Positions 16,581 to 26,118 are shown, numbered from the stretch's first letter. The stretch is 64,000 nt of DNA from Natronobacterium gregoryi SP2 (GCF_000230715.2 NC_019792.1:3038001-3102000); one strand, 5' to 3'. Program-made: numbers and translations. The notes: generated by a model from the sequence alone, not told the origin.

Positions 16581-18935
16581 TCACTCTGTGTCGGACTCGG
16601 TCGTCTCGAGGTCGTTGAACCGCTCCGAGAGTTCGGACGCCTGCATGGCGAGTTGCCTGGTCCGATCGGAGACGTTCGCCATCGAACTCGTCTGCTCCTC
16701 GGCAGCAGCCGCGACGTTCTCCGCCTCGGCCGTCGTTTCCTCGCTGATGGTCGCGGTTTCGTCGACCATCGAGGAGACCGCTTCCAGCGAGGCGGCCTGA
16801 TCGTCTGTCGCGTCGGCGATTTCCTGAATGCCGACGTTCGTCTCGTCGGCGTACTGTGTGATCTGGTCGAGTTCCTCGACCGCGTCGTCGACCTGGTCGA
16901 TCGCGTCGTCGATCCGTTCGCTCGTCATCTCGACGGTCTCGACCGACGTCTCGGTCTGAGCCCTGATCCGCTCCAGTCGTTGTTCGACCTCGTCGGCAGC
17001 CGCCTTTGTGTCGCCCGCGAGCTCTTTGACTTCCTGTGCGACGACGCTGAAGCCGCGGCCGGCGTTGCTGTTCCCTTCGGCGCGGGCGGCCTGGACGTTC
17101 GCATTGAGCGCGAGGAGGCCCGTGTCGTCCGCGATAGTCGATATCTGACTGATCAGCTCGTCGACGTGGGCGACCTCGGCCTCCAGGTCACGGATCTCCG
17201 AGACGGCTACCTCGGAACTCTCGCCGATCTCGTCCATCTCCGAGGCAGCCTTCGAGGCCGCTTTCTGGCCGGACTCGGCCGCCTCTGACGTCTGTTTTCC
17301 GAGGTCAACGACCTCGCTGGAGGAAGCAGCGATCTCCTCAGTCGTCGCCGACAGACCACTCAGTTCGTTGGCGGCGCTTTGGAGTGCGTCGTGTTGCTGG
17401 GACGCACCGTCGGAGATCTCCTGGACCGACTCCGCGACGCGCTCGCTCGCGTCACGGACTTCCTGGCTTCCGGCCGTCACGTCCTGGCTCTCTGCGGCGA
17501 CCGCCCCGGCGAACTCGCTTACCTCGCCGATCATGTGATCGATCTCGGCGATCATCTCGTTGTACGCGGTGCCGATCTCTTCCATTGCCTCGTTCTGACT
17601 CTTCGAATCGACACGTCTGGTCAGGTCGCCGTTTGCAGCCGCCTCCATCGCATCGCGGTACGCGTTCGCTTTCGTCTGGAGGTGCTCGAGGAGTTCCTCA
17701 GCCGACTGACGAGCCGCTTCGGCCTCTTGCTGGGCCGCTTCTGCGGTCTCTTTTGCTTGCTCGGCCTCCTCGGTCTTGCGCTCGGCCCGCTTTCGGGCCT
17801 CCTCGGACTCCTCGATCCGATCAACCATCGACGTTCGCATGTCGTCGATCGAGTGATAGAGCGTGCCGAGTTCGTCCCGCCGATCGGACTCGAGGACGAC
17901 ATCGTATTCGCCGGCTCTGACCCGCTCGGCTCGCTCCGACAGCGTGGTGATCGATTTCGCCGTGTTCCGGCCGATAGTCCCGCCGACGAAGACGACCCCG
18001 ACGAGTGCGAGACCGATGAACAGCAAGATTCCACGCTGGATGTCGCTGCTCAACTGATAGGCGTTCTCGCTTGGTGCGTGCGTAATGACGACCCAGTCGC
18101 TTCCCTCGACCGGAGCGTACGCGGCGACGTGTTCGTCCTCGAGTTCGGACTGTTTCGTCGCCTCCTCGAGGAAGCCGCTGTTTCCATCGAGGCCGTCTCT
18201 GAGCTCCGGGATGTCCCGCTGGGTCGCGTTGGGGACGTACGATCCGAGTTCGCCGTCGCCAGCGTCGGCGTGATTCGAGAACAGGACCTGTGTGGAGCCG
18301 CCGGTTGCCCGAATTACCTCGGTAAACGTCTCCTCGACCGAACTGTCGAAGTTCTCGTCGACCGCCGATGCGTCGACGGTCATCACGAGGACCCAGCCTG
18401 GCTCCTGTGGGACGGGACTCATGAACGTGATGACGGTCGAGCCGTCATCGTCGGTGTACGGCTCAGAGGTGACGACGTCGTCGTAGCCGCTGAACGCCGT
18501 CTGTGTGATCCACGGTTCGTCGCTGACGCTTTCGCCGATATGGGAGTCGTCGGTGCTTGCGAGGGTGACCTCGTCGATAGTGTTGACGAGACGAAGCGTC
18601 TCGACGCGGGCGGGGAGGTGTGATTCTTGCTCCCTGACGAGATACTCCTGGACTGTGTCTGGCTCGTCAGCGAACGAGGGATGGTCGGAGATCAGCCGCG
18701 TCGGCAACTCGTTGCTCTCGATCCACTCGCCCAACTGCGCGGCATCGGCCTCGGCCTCGACGGTCAGCCCTTCCTCGACGTCTCTGTCGAGCGTGTTTGC
18801 CGCGTCGCCGTGGACGTAGACGCCCGCGATGCTGATGACGACGATGATCACCAACAGCGCGAGTGCGAACTTTGCGAGGTACGACGACCGGATACGATCG
18901 ACGACGCCATCGGCGGGGTCGTTCTCGTCGCTCAT
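16581..18935 (-). CDS. cosT: Methyl-accepting transducer CosT-like (Htr)
   Basis: A 784-residue transducer. One membrane helix near residues 17-37, an extracellular double-Cache-like domain, a second helix (ILLFIGLALVGVVFVGGTIG) near 290, two HAMP-type regions and a long cytoplasmic signalling coiled coil with hairpin tip LLALNANVQAARAEGNSNAG. It should signal through CheW/CheA to the archaellum. It follows a ProX-like lipoprotein by three bases, the arrangement of CosB-CosT in Halobacterium salinarum, which mediates taxis to compatible osmolytes. The name rests on this pairing. Confidence 0.88.
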   Translation of the reverse strand: MSDENDPADGVVDRIRSSYLAKFALALLVIIVVISIAGVYVHGDAANTLDRDVEEGLTVEAEADAAQLGEWIESNELPTRLISDHPSFADEPDTVQEYLVREQESHLPARVETLRLVNTIDEVTLASTDDSHIGESVSDEPWITQTAFSGYDDVVTSEPYTDDDGSTVITFMSPVPQEPGWVLVMTVDASAVDENFDSSVEETFTEVIRATGGSTQVLFSNHADAGDGELGSYVPNATQRDIPELRDGLDGNSGFLEEATKQSELEDEHVAAYAPVEGSDWVVITHAPSENAYQLSSDIQRGILLFIGLALVGVVFVGGTIGRNTAKSITTLSERAERVRAGEYDVVLESDRRDELGTLYHSIDDMRTSMVDRIEESEEARKRAERKTEEAEQAKETAEAAQQEAEAARQSAEELLEHLQTKANAYRDAMEAAANGDLTRRVDSKSQNEAMEEIGTAYNEMIAEIDHMIGEVSEFAGAVAAESQDVTAGSQEVRDASERVAESVQEISDGASQQHDALQSAANELSGLSATTEEIAASSSEVVDLGKQTSEAAESGQKAASKAASEMDEIGESSEVAVSEIRDLEAEVAHVDELISQISTIADDTGLLALNANVQAARAEGNSNAGRGFSVVAQEVKELAGDTKAAADEVEQRLERIRAQTETSVETVEMTSERIDDAIDQVDDAVEELDQITQYADETNVGIQEIADATDDQAASLEAVSSMVDETATISEETTAEAENVAAAAEEQTSSMANVSDRTRQLAMQASELSERFNDLETTESDTE

Positions 18936-18938
18936 CGC

Positions 18939-19919
18939 TCAGATCAGCCCCTGTTCGGTGAGAAACGAGGTCGCGACGTCTTGGGGATCTTCGCCGTCGA
19001 CGTCGACTCGTGCGTTCAGTTCCTGCATCGTTCTGGGACCGCCGATTGCCGAACCAATCCGGTTCAGCTCGTCCCGAACGTCCGGCGAACTCGCCTCCTC
19101 GGAAATAACCGGAATCGGGTTATACGCCGGCCAGAAGTGGTCGTCGTCCTCGAGCAGTTCGAGTTCGTACGTCGCGAGTTGTGCGTTCGTGCTGTAGGCG
19201 ACACCGAGATCGGCGGTCCCGAGTTCGACTTCGTCGTAGGTCAGACCGACGTTGACGACGACGACGCCGTCTGCTTGCTCCCACTCCGCGAGCGCTTCGT
19301 CGTCGAAGTCGTAGTGATCGACCAACCCGGGCCAGCCGTCGTTTCGCTCGTAGAAGTCGTCTTCCACGGCGACCGACAGATCGTAGTTACCGTCGTCGAC
19401 GTACGCCGCGAGATCGCTGAGCGTCTCGATCCCAGTCTCGGCGATCGTCTCCTGATGGGTGACGAGTGCCCAGGTGTTTTCGAACGGCGCCATATCGAGT
19501 ACCTCGAGGTCGTGTTCGGCCTCTGCCTCCTCTTTGACGGCTTCGTACTGTTCTTCCTGACCGATAACTGGCTCGTCGTTCTGGGGTGGGTTCGTGAGCC
19601 ACAGCGTCCCGGTATAGTCCCAGTAGAAGTCGATGGTGCCGTCCTCGAACGCGCCCCACGTCTCCGCGTTGTTGCCGTAGTTTGTCTCGTCGACCACGCT
19701 GGCGTCGGTGTTCGCGTCGAGTAGCTCGTACGCCATGTAGCTCAAGAGAATCGATTCGGTGAAGTTCTTCGACCCGACTACGACCTCGAGCGAGTCGCCC
19801 CCGTTCACACTCGAGTTCTCGACAGCGGAACAGCCTGCAAGCAGCCCCGCACTGGCGACTGCTCCCCCAGCAGAGAGGAGCGATCGGCGCGAAAATACAT
19901 CAGTTTTATATTTAGTCAT
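18939..19919 (-). CDS. cosB: CosB-like osmolyte-binding Tat lipoprotein
   Basis: A 326-residue ProX/OpuAC-like binding protein. The N-terminus has SRRSLLSAGG and lipobox LLAGC, so it is probably Tat-exported and lipid-anchored. VVVGSKNFTESILLSYMAYE, TNYGNNAETWGAFEDGTIDF and YWDYTGTLW are quaternary-amine binding signatures. No ABC permease or ATPase is adjacent; instead the transducer gene follows after three bases. This points to a chemoreceptor partner rather than a transporter subunit, as shown for H. salinarum CosB. Upstream DNA is unusually AT-rich. Confidence 0.88.
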   Translation of the reverse strand: MTKYKTDVFSRRSLLSAGGAVASAGLLAGCSAVENSSVNGGDSLEVVVGSKNFTESILLSYMAYELLDANTDASVVDETNYGNNAETWGAFEDGTIDFYWDYTGTLWLTNPPQNDEPVIGQEEQYEAVKEEAEAEHDLEVLDMAPFENTWALVTHQETIAETGIETLSDLAAYVDDGNYDLSVAVEDDFYERNDGWPGLVDHYDFDDEALAEWEQADGVVVVNVGLTYDEVELGTADLGVAYSTNAQLATYELELLEDDDHFWPAYNPIPVISEEASSPDVRDELNRIGSAIGGPRTMQELNARVDVDGEDPQDVATSFLTEQGLI

Positions 19920-20301
19920 ATCTCTAGATATTTCTGGCGAAAGCGTAAATTAGTAGTGGCCGATAACGGCACTAGAGTGCCCTAATTGTTGCTTCAGAAC
20001 AACATATGCAGATATTAGTGAGTGACCATACCAGAATCGATAGTATATGTAATCATACTATTATAGAAAAGTATAATATTACTATTGCCACTGGTGGCGA
20101 CGAGACTGGACTGCCCGCACTTCGAACGACGGCGTGAACTTCCGGAGGTGAAGGGACTGAACTGGCCCCGACTCGTGGTAGACTCGCTCCCAAACGAAAC
20201 AAGTGTTTCTCGCCGTCCAAGGTCCGCTCGAACTGGCGGCCGGTCTCGGTCACGTGGCGATCACCCGTGAGTTCAAGCCGACGGGGGACGATTCACCCGG
20301 C
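19920..20301. other. AT-rich divergent promoter region
   Basis: 382 bases between cosB and the aldo/keto reductase. Positions 19920-20090 are markedly AT-rich. A TAATTTA box on the minus strand at 19945-19951 lies about 28 bases before the cosB ATG, fitting a leaderless transcript. Positions 20040-20090 contain several TATACTATTATA-like runs. No gene seen. Confidence 0.5.
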
Positions 20302-21141
20302 ATGGTACTGGGACCGGACGAGTCGGCGGTAACCGTCTCCACCGATGGCCCCGAAATCCCGACGCTCGGCTTCGGGACGGCACGCATGACCGGTGGCGAC
20401 TGTAAACGTGCCGTCGAAACCGCCCTCGAGGTCGGCTATCGCCATATCGACACCGCTCAGATGTACGACAACGAGGCGGCCGTCGGGGAGGCGATCGCCG
20501 ACAGCGATGTCGACCGCGATGACGTGTTCGTCTGCACGAAGGTTCATCCCGACAACGCGACCCGCGAGAACGTGCTCGCCTCGACGCGGGCCAGCCTCGA
20601 GCGACTCGGCGTCGCGACGGTCGACTTGCTCCTGTTGCACGCGCCGAGCGATCGTGTGCCACTCGAGGAGACTCTCGGCGCGATGAACGACCTCCAGTCC
20701 GAGGACGTCGTCGACCACATCGGCGTCAGCAACTTCGGGGTCGACGACCTCGAGCGCGCCCGCAACCTGTCGGAGACACCGATCGTGACGAACCAGGTGA
20801 AATACCACCCCTACCATCATCAAGACGACCTGCTCGAGTATTGTACCGACGAGAGCGTCTGCCTGACGGCCCACACTCCGCTGGCAGAAGGTGCGGTCCC
20901 CGGCGATGACCGACTCGAAGAGATCGGCAAAGCGTACGGCAAGTCCGCCGCGCAGGTGGCGCTGCGATGGCTCGTCCAGCAGCCGCCGGTGGTCGCGATT
21001 CCGAAGGCCTCACGTCCCAAACACGCCGAAGCCAACGCCGCCATCTTCGAGTTCGAACTCACCGACGAAGAGATGGACGCGGTCGGCGATCTGGGTGGTG
21101 GTCACTGGAGCCAGTTGGCGGCGCGACTCGGTTTGCGGTGA
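20302..21141 (+). CDS. Aldo/keto reductase
   Basis: A 279-residue AKR with the expected catalytic tetrad: D/Y in GYRHIDTAQMYDNEAAVG, K in DVFVCTKVHPDN and H in VDLLLLHAPSD. Later come HIGVSNFGVDDLERA and the NADP-binding AIPKASRPKHAEAN. It reduces aldehydes or ketones with NADPH in the cytoplasm; substrate unknown. ATG 20302 starts the beta-barrel sequence (MVLGPDESAVTVSTDG); the frame is open for another 33 codons upstream, but these do not look family-like. Stands alone, reading toward the epimerase gene. Confidence 0.93.
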   Translation: MVLGPDESAVTVSTDGPEIPTLGFGTARMTGGDCKRAVETALEVGYRHIDTAQMYDNEAAVGEAIADSDVDRDDVFVCTKVHPDNATRENVLASTRASLERLGVATVDLLLLHAPSDRVPLEETLGAMNDLQSEDVVDHIGVSNFGVDDLERARNLSETPIVTNQVKYHPYHHQDDLLEYCTDESVCLTAHTPLAEGAVPGDDRLEEIGKAYGKSAAQVALRWLVQQPPVVAIPKASRPKHAEANAAIFEFELTDEEMDAVGDLGGGHWSQLAARLGLR

Positions 21142-21213
21142 CTCTCGCCGCGAAGTCACGTACACGACGGAAAACCAGCATATTAGTAGCGTCGTTCCGT
21201 GGACTCCCACCCG

Positions 21214-21597
21214 ATGCACTTCGACCACGCCGGCATCGCGACCGAAGATGCCGACGGACTCGCGGAACTGTACGAAGACCTGTTCGGACTCGAGCGCGTC
21301 CACGAGGAGGTCTTCGACGGGATGCGCGTCGCCTTCCTCGCGTGTGGCGAGAGCTACTTCGAACTGCTCGAACCCGTCGAAGACGGCACGATCTCCCGCT
21401 ACCTCGAGGAGAACGGACCAGGGGTCCACCACCTTGCGCTTGCGACCGCGGACATCGAGCGCGCACTCGAGACGGTCCGCGACCACGACGTGACGCTCGT
21501 CGACGAGGAACCACGCCCGGGTGCGTGGGGGCACTCGGTAGCGTTCTTGCATCCGCGGGATACGGGCGGGATACTGCTCGAACTCGTCGAGCACTGA
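21214..21597 (+). CDS. mce: Methylmalonyl-CoA epimerase
   Basis: A 127-residue VOC-fold protein starting MHFDHAGIATEDADGLAELY, with metal ligands expected at His in FDHAGIA, Glu in ESYFELLEP, His in GVHHLALAT and Glu near ILLELVEH. It converts (S)- to (R)-methylmalonyl-CoA, the substrate form for the mutase found 5 kb upstream. The ATG at 21214 fits family members; a GTG at 21199 is in frame. Two copies of the 85-bp repeat family follow its stop. Confidence 0.92.
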   Translation: MHFDHAGIATEDADGLAELYEDLFGLERVHEEVFDGMRVAFLACGESYFELLEPVEDGTISRYLEENGPGVHHLALATADIERALETVRDHDVTLVDEEPRPGAWGHSVAFLHPRDTGGILLELVEH

Positions 21598-21602
21598 CGT
21601 CT

Positions 21603-21685
21603 GAGACGGACTGCTGTACCTATTTAGCGCCGATCGCCAGAACGGGGTCGGCGATCGGCGGTAATTGAATACAGCAAACCGTATG
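21603..21685. repeat. 85-bp palindromic repeat, type-2 core (R5)
   Basis: Left end GAGACGGACTGCTGTA, right end TACAGCAAACCGTATG. The core is the second type, CGCCGATCGCC paired with GGCGATCGGCG around AGAACGGGGTC. A related core occurs at 41727. Confidence 0.8.
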
Positions 21686-21733
21686 AAGAGTACGCTGTGA
21701 CAGAAGCGCCGCGCTTGAGCGCTCTCACAACTT

Positions 21734-21815
21734 CGTACGGACTGCTGGAACGCTTTACCGGTGCGACTGCAGGAGTTCGCGGTCGCGCCGGAACTGACTG
21801 ACAGCAAACGGTATC
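21734..21815. repeat. 85-bp palindromic repeat, type-1b core (R6)
   Basis: CGTACGGACTGCTGG at left, GACAGCAAACGGTATC at right, core GTGCGACTGCAGGAG paired with TTCGCGGTCGCGCC. Forms a pair with R5 after a 48-base spacer. Confidence 0.8.
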
Positions 21816-21859
21816 ACTCCTTCAACCTTATTATCCGGCCGCCTCCATATGGAAACCGT

Positions 21860-22033
21860 ATGAGCATGTTCGAACGTCTCGGAGAGAAAGTCGAACGATT
21901 CAAGCAGGAAGCCGAAGCAGCACGGGACGACGCGACGGAGTATCGCTGTCTCGAGTGCGATGTCGAGTTTCACACCGAGCGGGACACCTGCCCGGACTGT
22001 GGGAGCGAAGACGTCGTGATCGCCCACGACTGA
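21860..22033 (+). CDS. Small zinc-ribbon protein
   Basis: A 57-residue protein: a charged helix (MSMFERLGEKVERFKQEAEA) then YRCLECDVEFHTERDTCPDC, giving a four-Cys zinc ribbon (CLEC ... CPDC). Small proteins of this shape are very common in haloarchaea; their roles are mostly unknown. ATG 21860 is in the context AACCGTATG, the same as the ends of the neighbouring repeats; a second ATG follows at 21866. It converges with the flavin reductase gene, 14 bases away. Confidence 0.8.
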   Translation: MSMFERLGEKVERFKQEAEAARDDATEYRCLECDVEFHTERDTCPDCGSEDVVIAHD

Positions 22034-22047
22034 CGAGTCGGCGGTTG

Positions 22048-22692
22048 TTACCCGAAGTTCTCGATCAGTGCGTCGTCCGGATCTCCGCCAGCGTCCTCGA
22101 TAGCATCCGAGACGGCCGTGACGAACGCTTCGAAGCCGAAGGCATAGCACTGACCGTCCTTGAGGTGCGTCTCGATCGCGTCGGCTATCGTCCCGTCGTC
22201 GTTCTCGTCGGCGAGAACGACCGTCGCACCCTCGTCCTCGAGCGTCTCGAGTCGCTGTTCGTGAGCGGGGTCGTCGTCTTGGTAGACGACGACTGCCTCG
22301 TGGCCGGCGTCGTGGGCGGCCTCGGCGATCGACACCGCGGGTCCAACCCCAGGCCCGCCCGCGACGGCGACGACGTCTCGGTCGCGTTCGTAGGTGATCT
22401 GGCCGAACGGTCCGTCGACGTGGACGGTCTCACCGCCGTCGAGTTCGGCGAGCCAGGGCGACAGCTCGCCGTCGGGGTCGACGCCGACTGTGAGCTCGAA
22501 GGTCCCCTCGGTTGACGGCGACGAGAGCGTGTAGTGGCGCTCGATCACCTCGTCCTCGGGTGCGGCTCGCAACAGGACGAACTGTCCGGGCAAAGCGTCG
22601 AACGCCGCGGGCGTCTCGAGTTCGAGCGCGATTGTACTCGGACCGACGTCGCGTACCGATTCGACGGTGACTGGGGTCCCGGTTATCTCCAT
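22048..22692 (-). CDS. Ferredoxin-NADP-reductase-like FAD/NAD oxidoreductase
   Basis: A 214-residue FNR-superfamily protein. FAD site: ERHYTLSSPS (the RxYS-type motif). Pyridine nucleotide site: VAVAGGPGVGPAVSIAEAA, then VVVYQDDD. The C-terminal CYAFGFEAFV occupies the CGP-type motif position. It moves electrons between NAD(P)H and a flavin or iron-sulfur partner; the partner is not identifiable. ATG 22692 begins the FAD barrel (MEITGTPVTVESVRDVG). It diverges from the 2-oxoacid oxidoreductase operon with 175 bases between. Confidence 0.88.
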   Translation of the reverse strand: MEITGTPVTVESVRDVGPSTIALELETPAAFDALPGQFVLLRAAPEDEVIERHYTLSSPSTEGTFELTVGVDPDGELSPWLAELDGGETVHVDGPFGQITYERDRDVVAVAGGPGVGPAVSIAEAAHDAGHEAVVVYQDDDPAHEQRLETLEDEGATVVLADENDDGTIADAIETHLKDGQCYAFGFEAFVTAVSDAIEDAGGDPDDALIENFG

Positions 22693-22833
22693 GTCGAACC
22701 AGTTCGGTGGCAAACTGAAAAGTCGTTCCGTTCCTGCGCTGGTCTCGTTGCGAACTCGTTATTTCTCCCTAAATCGTTACTATAACGTCCGTAAACAGCT
22801 TTTCGTCGAGAATTCGCCTGGGGTTTCAGAAGT

Positions 22834-22841
22834 CTTTTTAT
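22834..22841 (+). promoter_or_regulatory. TATA box of the 2-oxoacid oxidoreductase operon
   Basis: CTTTTTATCGG lies about 30 bases before the ATG at 22868, correct spacing for a near-leaderless haloarchaeal transcript. Seen in sequence; not tested. Confidence 0.6.
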
Positions 22842-22867
22842 CGGCTGGCAGCAATTTTCGCGACGAC

Positions 22868-24607
22868 ATGGCAGAGGATCTCAATTGGGCGATCGGTGGC
22901 GAGGCTGGGGACGGTATCGACTCCACCGGCAAAATTTTCGCCCAGGCGCTTTCCCGCGCTGGACGACACGTGTTCACCTCGAAAGACTTCGCGTCCCGAA
23001 TCCGTGGTGGTTACACGGCGTACAAGATTCGGACGTCGGTCGATCAGGTCCAGAGCGTCGTGGACCGACTCGACATACTCGTCGCGCTGACACAGCGAAC
23101 GATCGACGAAAACGTCGACGAGCTCCACGACGGCAGCGCCGTCATCTACGACGGCGAACGTTCCTGGGACGCCGACATTCCCGAGGGCGTGACTGGCGTC
23201 GACGTCCCGCTGAAATCGATCGCAGAGGATGCCGGCGGTTCGATCATGCGCAACACCGTTGCACTCGGTGCCGCGTGTGAGATCACCGGATTCGACGTCG
23301 AGTACCTGGACGAATCACTCGAGAAGCGCTTCGGCGGCAAGGGCTCGAAGATCGTCGAGAACAACAAGGAAGCCGCCCGTAAGGGCCAGGAGTACGTCCG
23401 CGAGAACTACGACGTCGATCTCGGCTATAACCTCGAGACGACCGACGAGGACTACGTCCTTCTGAACGGTAACGAAGCGATCGGCATGGGCGCACTCGCT
23501 GCCGGCTGTCGGTTCTACGCCGGGTATCCGATTACGCCCGCAACCTCCATCATGGAGTACTTGACCGGTCGGATCGAGGACTACGGCGGTCACGTCGTCC
23601 AGGCCGAGGACGAACTCTCAGCGATCAACATGGCGCTGGGCGCTGCACGCAGTGGTGCCCGGTCGATGACCGCGACCTCGGGTGCAGGGATCGATCTGAT
23701 GACCGAGACGTTCGGACTCGTCGCCCAGAGCGAGACGCCACTCGTCATCACCGACGTCCAGCGTTCCGGTCCCTCGACCGGGATGCCGACCAAGCAGGAA
23801 CAGGGCGATCTCAACATGGCACTGTACGGCGGGCACGGCGAAGTGCCACGGTTCGTCGTCACGCCGACCTCGATCGACGAGTGCTTCTGGAAGACGATCG
23901 AAGCGTTCAACCTCGCCGAGAAGTACCAGACGCCGGTCTTCCTCGTCTCGGATCTGGCGATGTCGGTCACCGAACAGACGTTCCCACCGGAGACGTTCGA
24001 TATGGACGACGTCGAGATCGACCGCGGCAAACTCGTCGACGAAGTCGACGAGTGGCTCGACGCCAAGGGACGGTTCCGGGCCCACGCCGTCACCGACGAC
24101 GGCGTCAGCCCGCGTGCCATCCCCGGAACGACCGACGGTGCCCACATGAGTACTGGCCTCGAGCACGACGAACTCGGCCGCCGGACCGAAGACCCCGACG
24201 AGCGCGTCCAGCAGGTCGACAAGCGAAATCGGAAAGTCGAGACGGCCAAGGAACGAGAAGAGTGGGACTACCGCGAGTTCGGCGATCTCGAGGCCGACAA
24301 CCTCGTTATCTCCTGGGGATCGAACGAAGGTGCCCTCACCGAGGCACTCGACTATATCGACGAGAACGTCCGCGTTATTTCCGTTCCGTACATCTTCCCG
24401 CGACCAGATCTCAGCGACGAGATCGGGGCTGCAGACGAGGTGATCGTCGTCGAGTGTAACGCGACAGGACAGTTCGCCGATCTGCTCGAACACGACGCAC
24501 TTACCCGCGTCAAGCGCATAAACAAGTATACGGGCGTTCGCTTCAAGGCGGACGAACTCGCGGAACAGATTTCGGAGAAACTCTCCGAGGAGGTGCCAGC
24601 ACAATGA
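22868..24607 (+). CDS. 2-oxoacid:ferredoxin oxidoreductase, alpha subunit
   Basis: A 579-residue fused gamma-alpha subunit. The N-terminal gamma part has NWAIGGEAGDGIDSTGKIFA and SRIRGGYTAYKIR. The alpha part has LNGNEAIGMGALAAGCRFYA, YPITPATSIMEYL and TSGAGIDLMTETFGL. With the beta subunit it oxidatively decarboxylates a 2-oxoacid to an acyl-CoA with ferredoxin as acceptor, replacing a dehydrogenase complex in haloarchaea. Whether pyruvate or 2-oxoglutarate is the main substrate cannot be read from the sequence. ATG 22868 is positioned behind a good TATA box. The stop overlaps the beta start (ATGA). Confidence 0.93.
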   Translation: MAEDLNWAIGGEAGDGIDSTGKIFAQALSRAGRHVFTSKDFASRIRGGYTAYKIRTSVDQVQSVVDRLDILVALTQRTIDENVDELHDGSAVIYDGERSWDADIPEGVTGVDVPLKSIAEDAGGSIMRNTVALGAACEITGFDVEYLDESLEKRFGGKGSKIVENNKEAARKGQEYVRENYDVDLGYNLETTDEDYVLLNGNEAIGMGALAAGCRFYAGYPITPATSIMEYLTGRIEDYGGHVVQAEDELSAINMALGAARSGARSMTATSGAGIDLMTETFGLVAQSETPLVITDVQRSGPSTGMPTKQEQGDLNMALYGGHGEVPRFVVTPTSIDECFWKTIEAFNLAEKYQTPVFLVSDLAMSVTEQTFPPETFDMDDVEIDRGKLVDEVDEWLDAKGRFRAHAVTDDGVSPRAIPGTTDGAHMSTGLEHDELGRRTEDPDERVQQVDKRNRKVETAKEREEWDYREFGDLEADNLVISWGSNEGALTEALDYIDENVRVISVPYIFPRPDLSDEIGAADEVIVVECNATGQFADLLEHDALTRVKRINKYTGVRFKADELAEQISEKLSEEVPAQ

Positions 24608-25467
24608 GCTCCGACGTACGATTCACTGACTTCAAATCCGACAAGCAGCCGACCTGGTGTCCCGGATGCGGTGACTTCGGGACGATGAACGGCATGATGA
24701 AAGCCCTGGCCGAGACCGGCAACGATCCCGACAACACGTTCGTGGTGGCCGGAATCGGCTGTTCGGGGAAGATCGGGACCTACATGCACAGCTACGCGCT
24801 GCATGGTGTCCACGGTCGCGCCCTGCCGGTCGGGACCGGCGTCAAGATGGCTCGTCCCGACATCGAGGTCATGGTCGCCGGCGGTGACGGTGACGGCTAC
24901 TCGATCGGTGCCGGTCATTTCGTCCACGCCGTTCGCCGCAACGTCGACATGTCCTACATCGTCATGGACAACCGTATCTACGGGCTAACCAAGGGTCAGG
25001 CCTCGCCGACCTCGCGGTCGGATTTCGAGACCTCGACGACGCCGGAAGGATCGAAACAGCCACCGGTCAACCCACTCGCACTTGCGCTGGCTTCCGGCGC
25101 AAGCTTCATCGCCCAGTCCTTTGCCTCGGACGCCCTGCGCCACCAGGAAATCGTCCAGAAAGCCATCGAACACGACGGTTTCGGCTTCGTCAACGTCTTC
25201 AGTCCGTGTGTCACGTTCAACGACGTCGACACCTACGACTACTTCCGTGACAATCTCGTCGACCTGGACGAAGAAGGCCACGACCCAACGGACTACGAAG
25301 CCGCCAAAGCGGTTATCCTCGACAGTGACAAGGAGTACCAGGGTGTGATGTACCAGGACGAGAACTCGGTGCCATACCACGAACAACACGGCGTTACCGA
25401 GGACATGTCCGAGATCCCCGACGGCGCACCCGAAGACGCGATGGACCTCGTCCGCGAGTTCTACTGA
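24604..25467 (+). CDS. 2-oxoacid:ferredoxin oxidoreductase, beta subunit
   Basis: A 287-residue thiamine-diphosphate subunit. QPTWCPGCGDFGTMNGMMKA supplies two iron-sulfur cysteines, GIGCSGKIGTYMHSY a third, and FSPCVTF a possible fourth. The GGDGDGYSIGAGHFVH segment and the NRIYGLTKGQ region form the ThDP-Mg site. It begins inside the alpha stop (ATGA), so translation is coupled. Partner and pathway are as for the alpha subunit. Confidence 0.94.
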   Translation: MSSDVRFTDFKSDKQPTWCPGCGDFGTMNGMMKALAETGNDPDNTFVVAGIGCSGKIGTYMHSYALHGVHGRALPVGTGVKMARPDIEVMVAGGDGDGYSIGAGHFVHAVRRNVDMSYIVMDNRIYGLTKGQASPTSRSDFETSTTPEGSKQPPVNPLALALASGASFIAQSFASDALRHQEIVQKAIEHDGFGFVNVFSPCVTFNDVDTYDYFRDNLVDLDEEGHDPTDYEAAKAVILDSDKEYQGVMYQDENSVPYHEQHGVTEDMSEIPDGAPEDAMDLVREFY

Positions 25468-26118
25468 CTCCGCGACTCCTTGCCTGCGCTTTCAGGGCCC
25501 TCGAGTCGTTTCCCGCTCGTTTCGCCTCTCGACACTCCCGCAGCCCCCCTCTTCTTTACAATTTATAGAAGATATTGCTGGTGGTTCTCTGCTTTTCGTA
25601 CTGGTCGATCGTCGACACCTACGGAGTATGTTGATAAATACCCGCCTTTCTTTGGCCCAAGAGTGTGGATTGTAGGCGTGGTTTGCATAGAGGGAATAAA
25701 TATGAATCCTATAGAGAGTATTTAAAAGGGCAAAACATACACGTACGTTCACCTCTGGGAAGAAAGACTCGACATAGTTGTCAAAACCGCCAGTTCGAGG
25801 GGGAGGGGGGGGGGAGTTCGGGGGCAGTCGAGAGTCGATCCGGCCCTTGCCGACCCACACGAGAACTTCCCGTCGAGACGGCCAGCGCGGTACCACCTCG
25901 TCTAGTTACCGTCGCGGCCGTCGACCAGTCGCGTCCGTCCGACGCAGGGCGTAGTAGCCGCTGACAGTCAGCGCCTCCCGATCGTACGACGCCGTCGCAA
26001 CCCGCGTGCAAACAGGAACACGTCACGGTCGAAGGGCTTCGGACGCCACCCCACATCAATTATTACGACAGTGGAACAACCACGAACGTTTTTTCCGTCA
26101 CGCCCGAAAGACGGGACA
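25468..26118. other. 651-bp intergenic region with AT-rich island and poly-G run
   Basis: No convincing gene. 25540-25760 is AT-rich with several TATA-like stretches (TTTATAGAAG, GAATAAATATG, GAGTATTTAAAAGG). A G-rich run, GGGGGAGGGGGGGGG, occurs at about 25799-25813. The rest reads like decayed coding sequence. A TCAATTATTACGAC box at 26056-26069 may serve the following lipoprotein gene. Confidence 0.5.
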
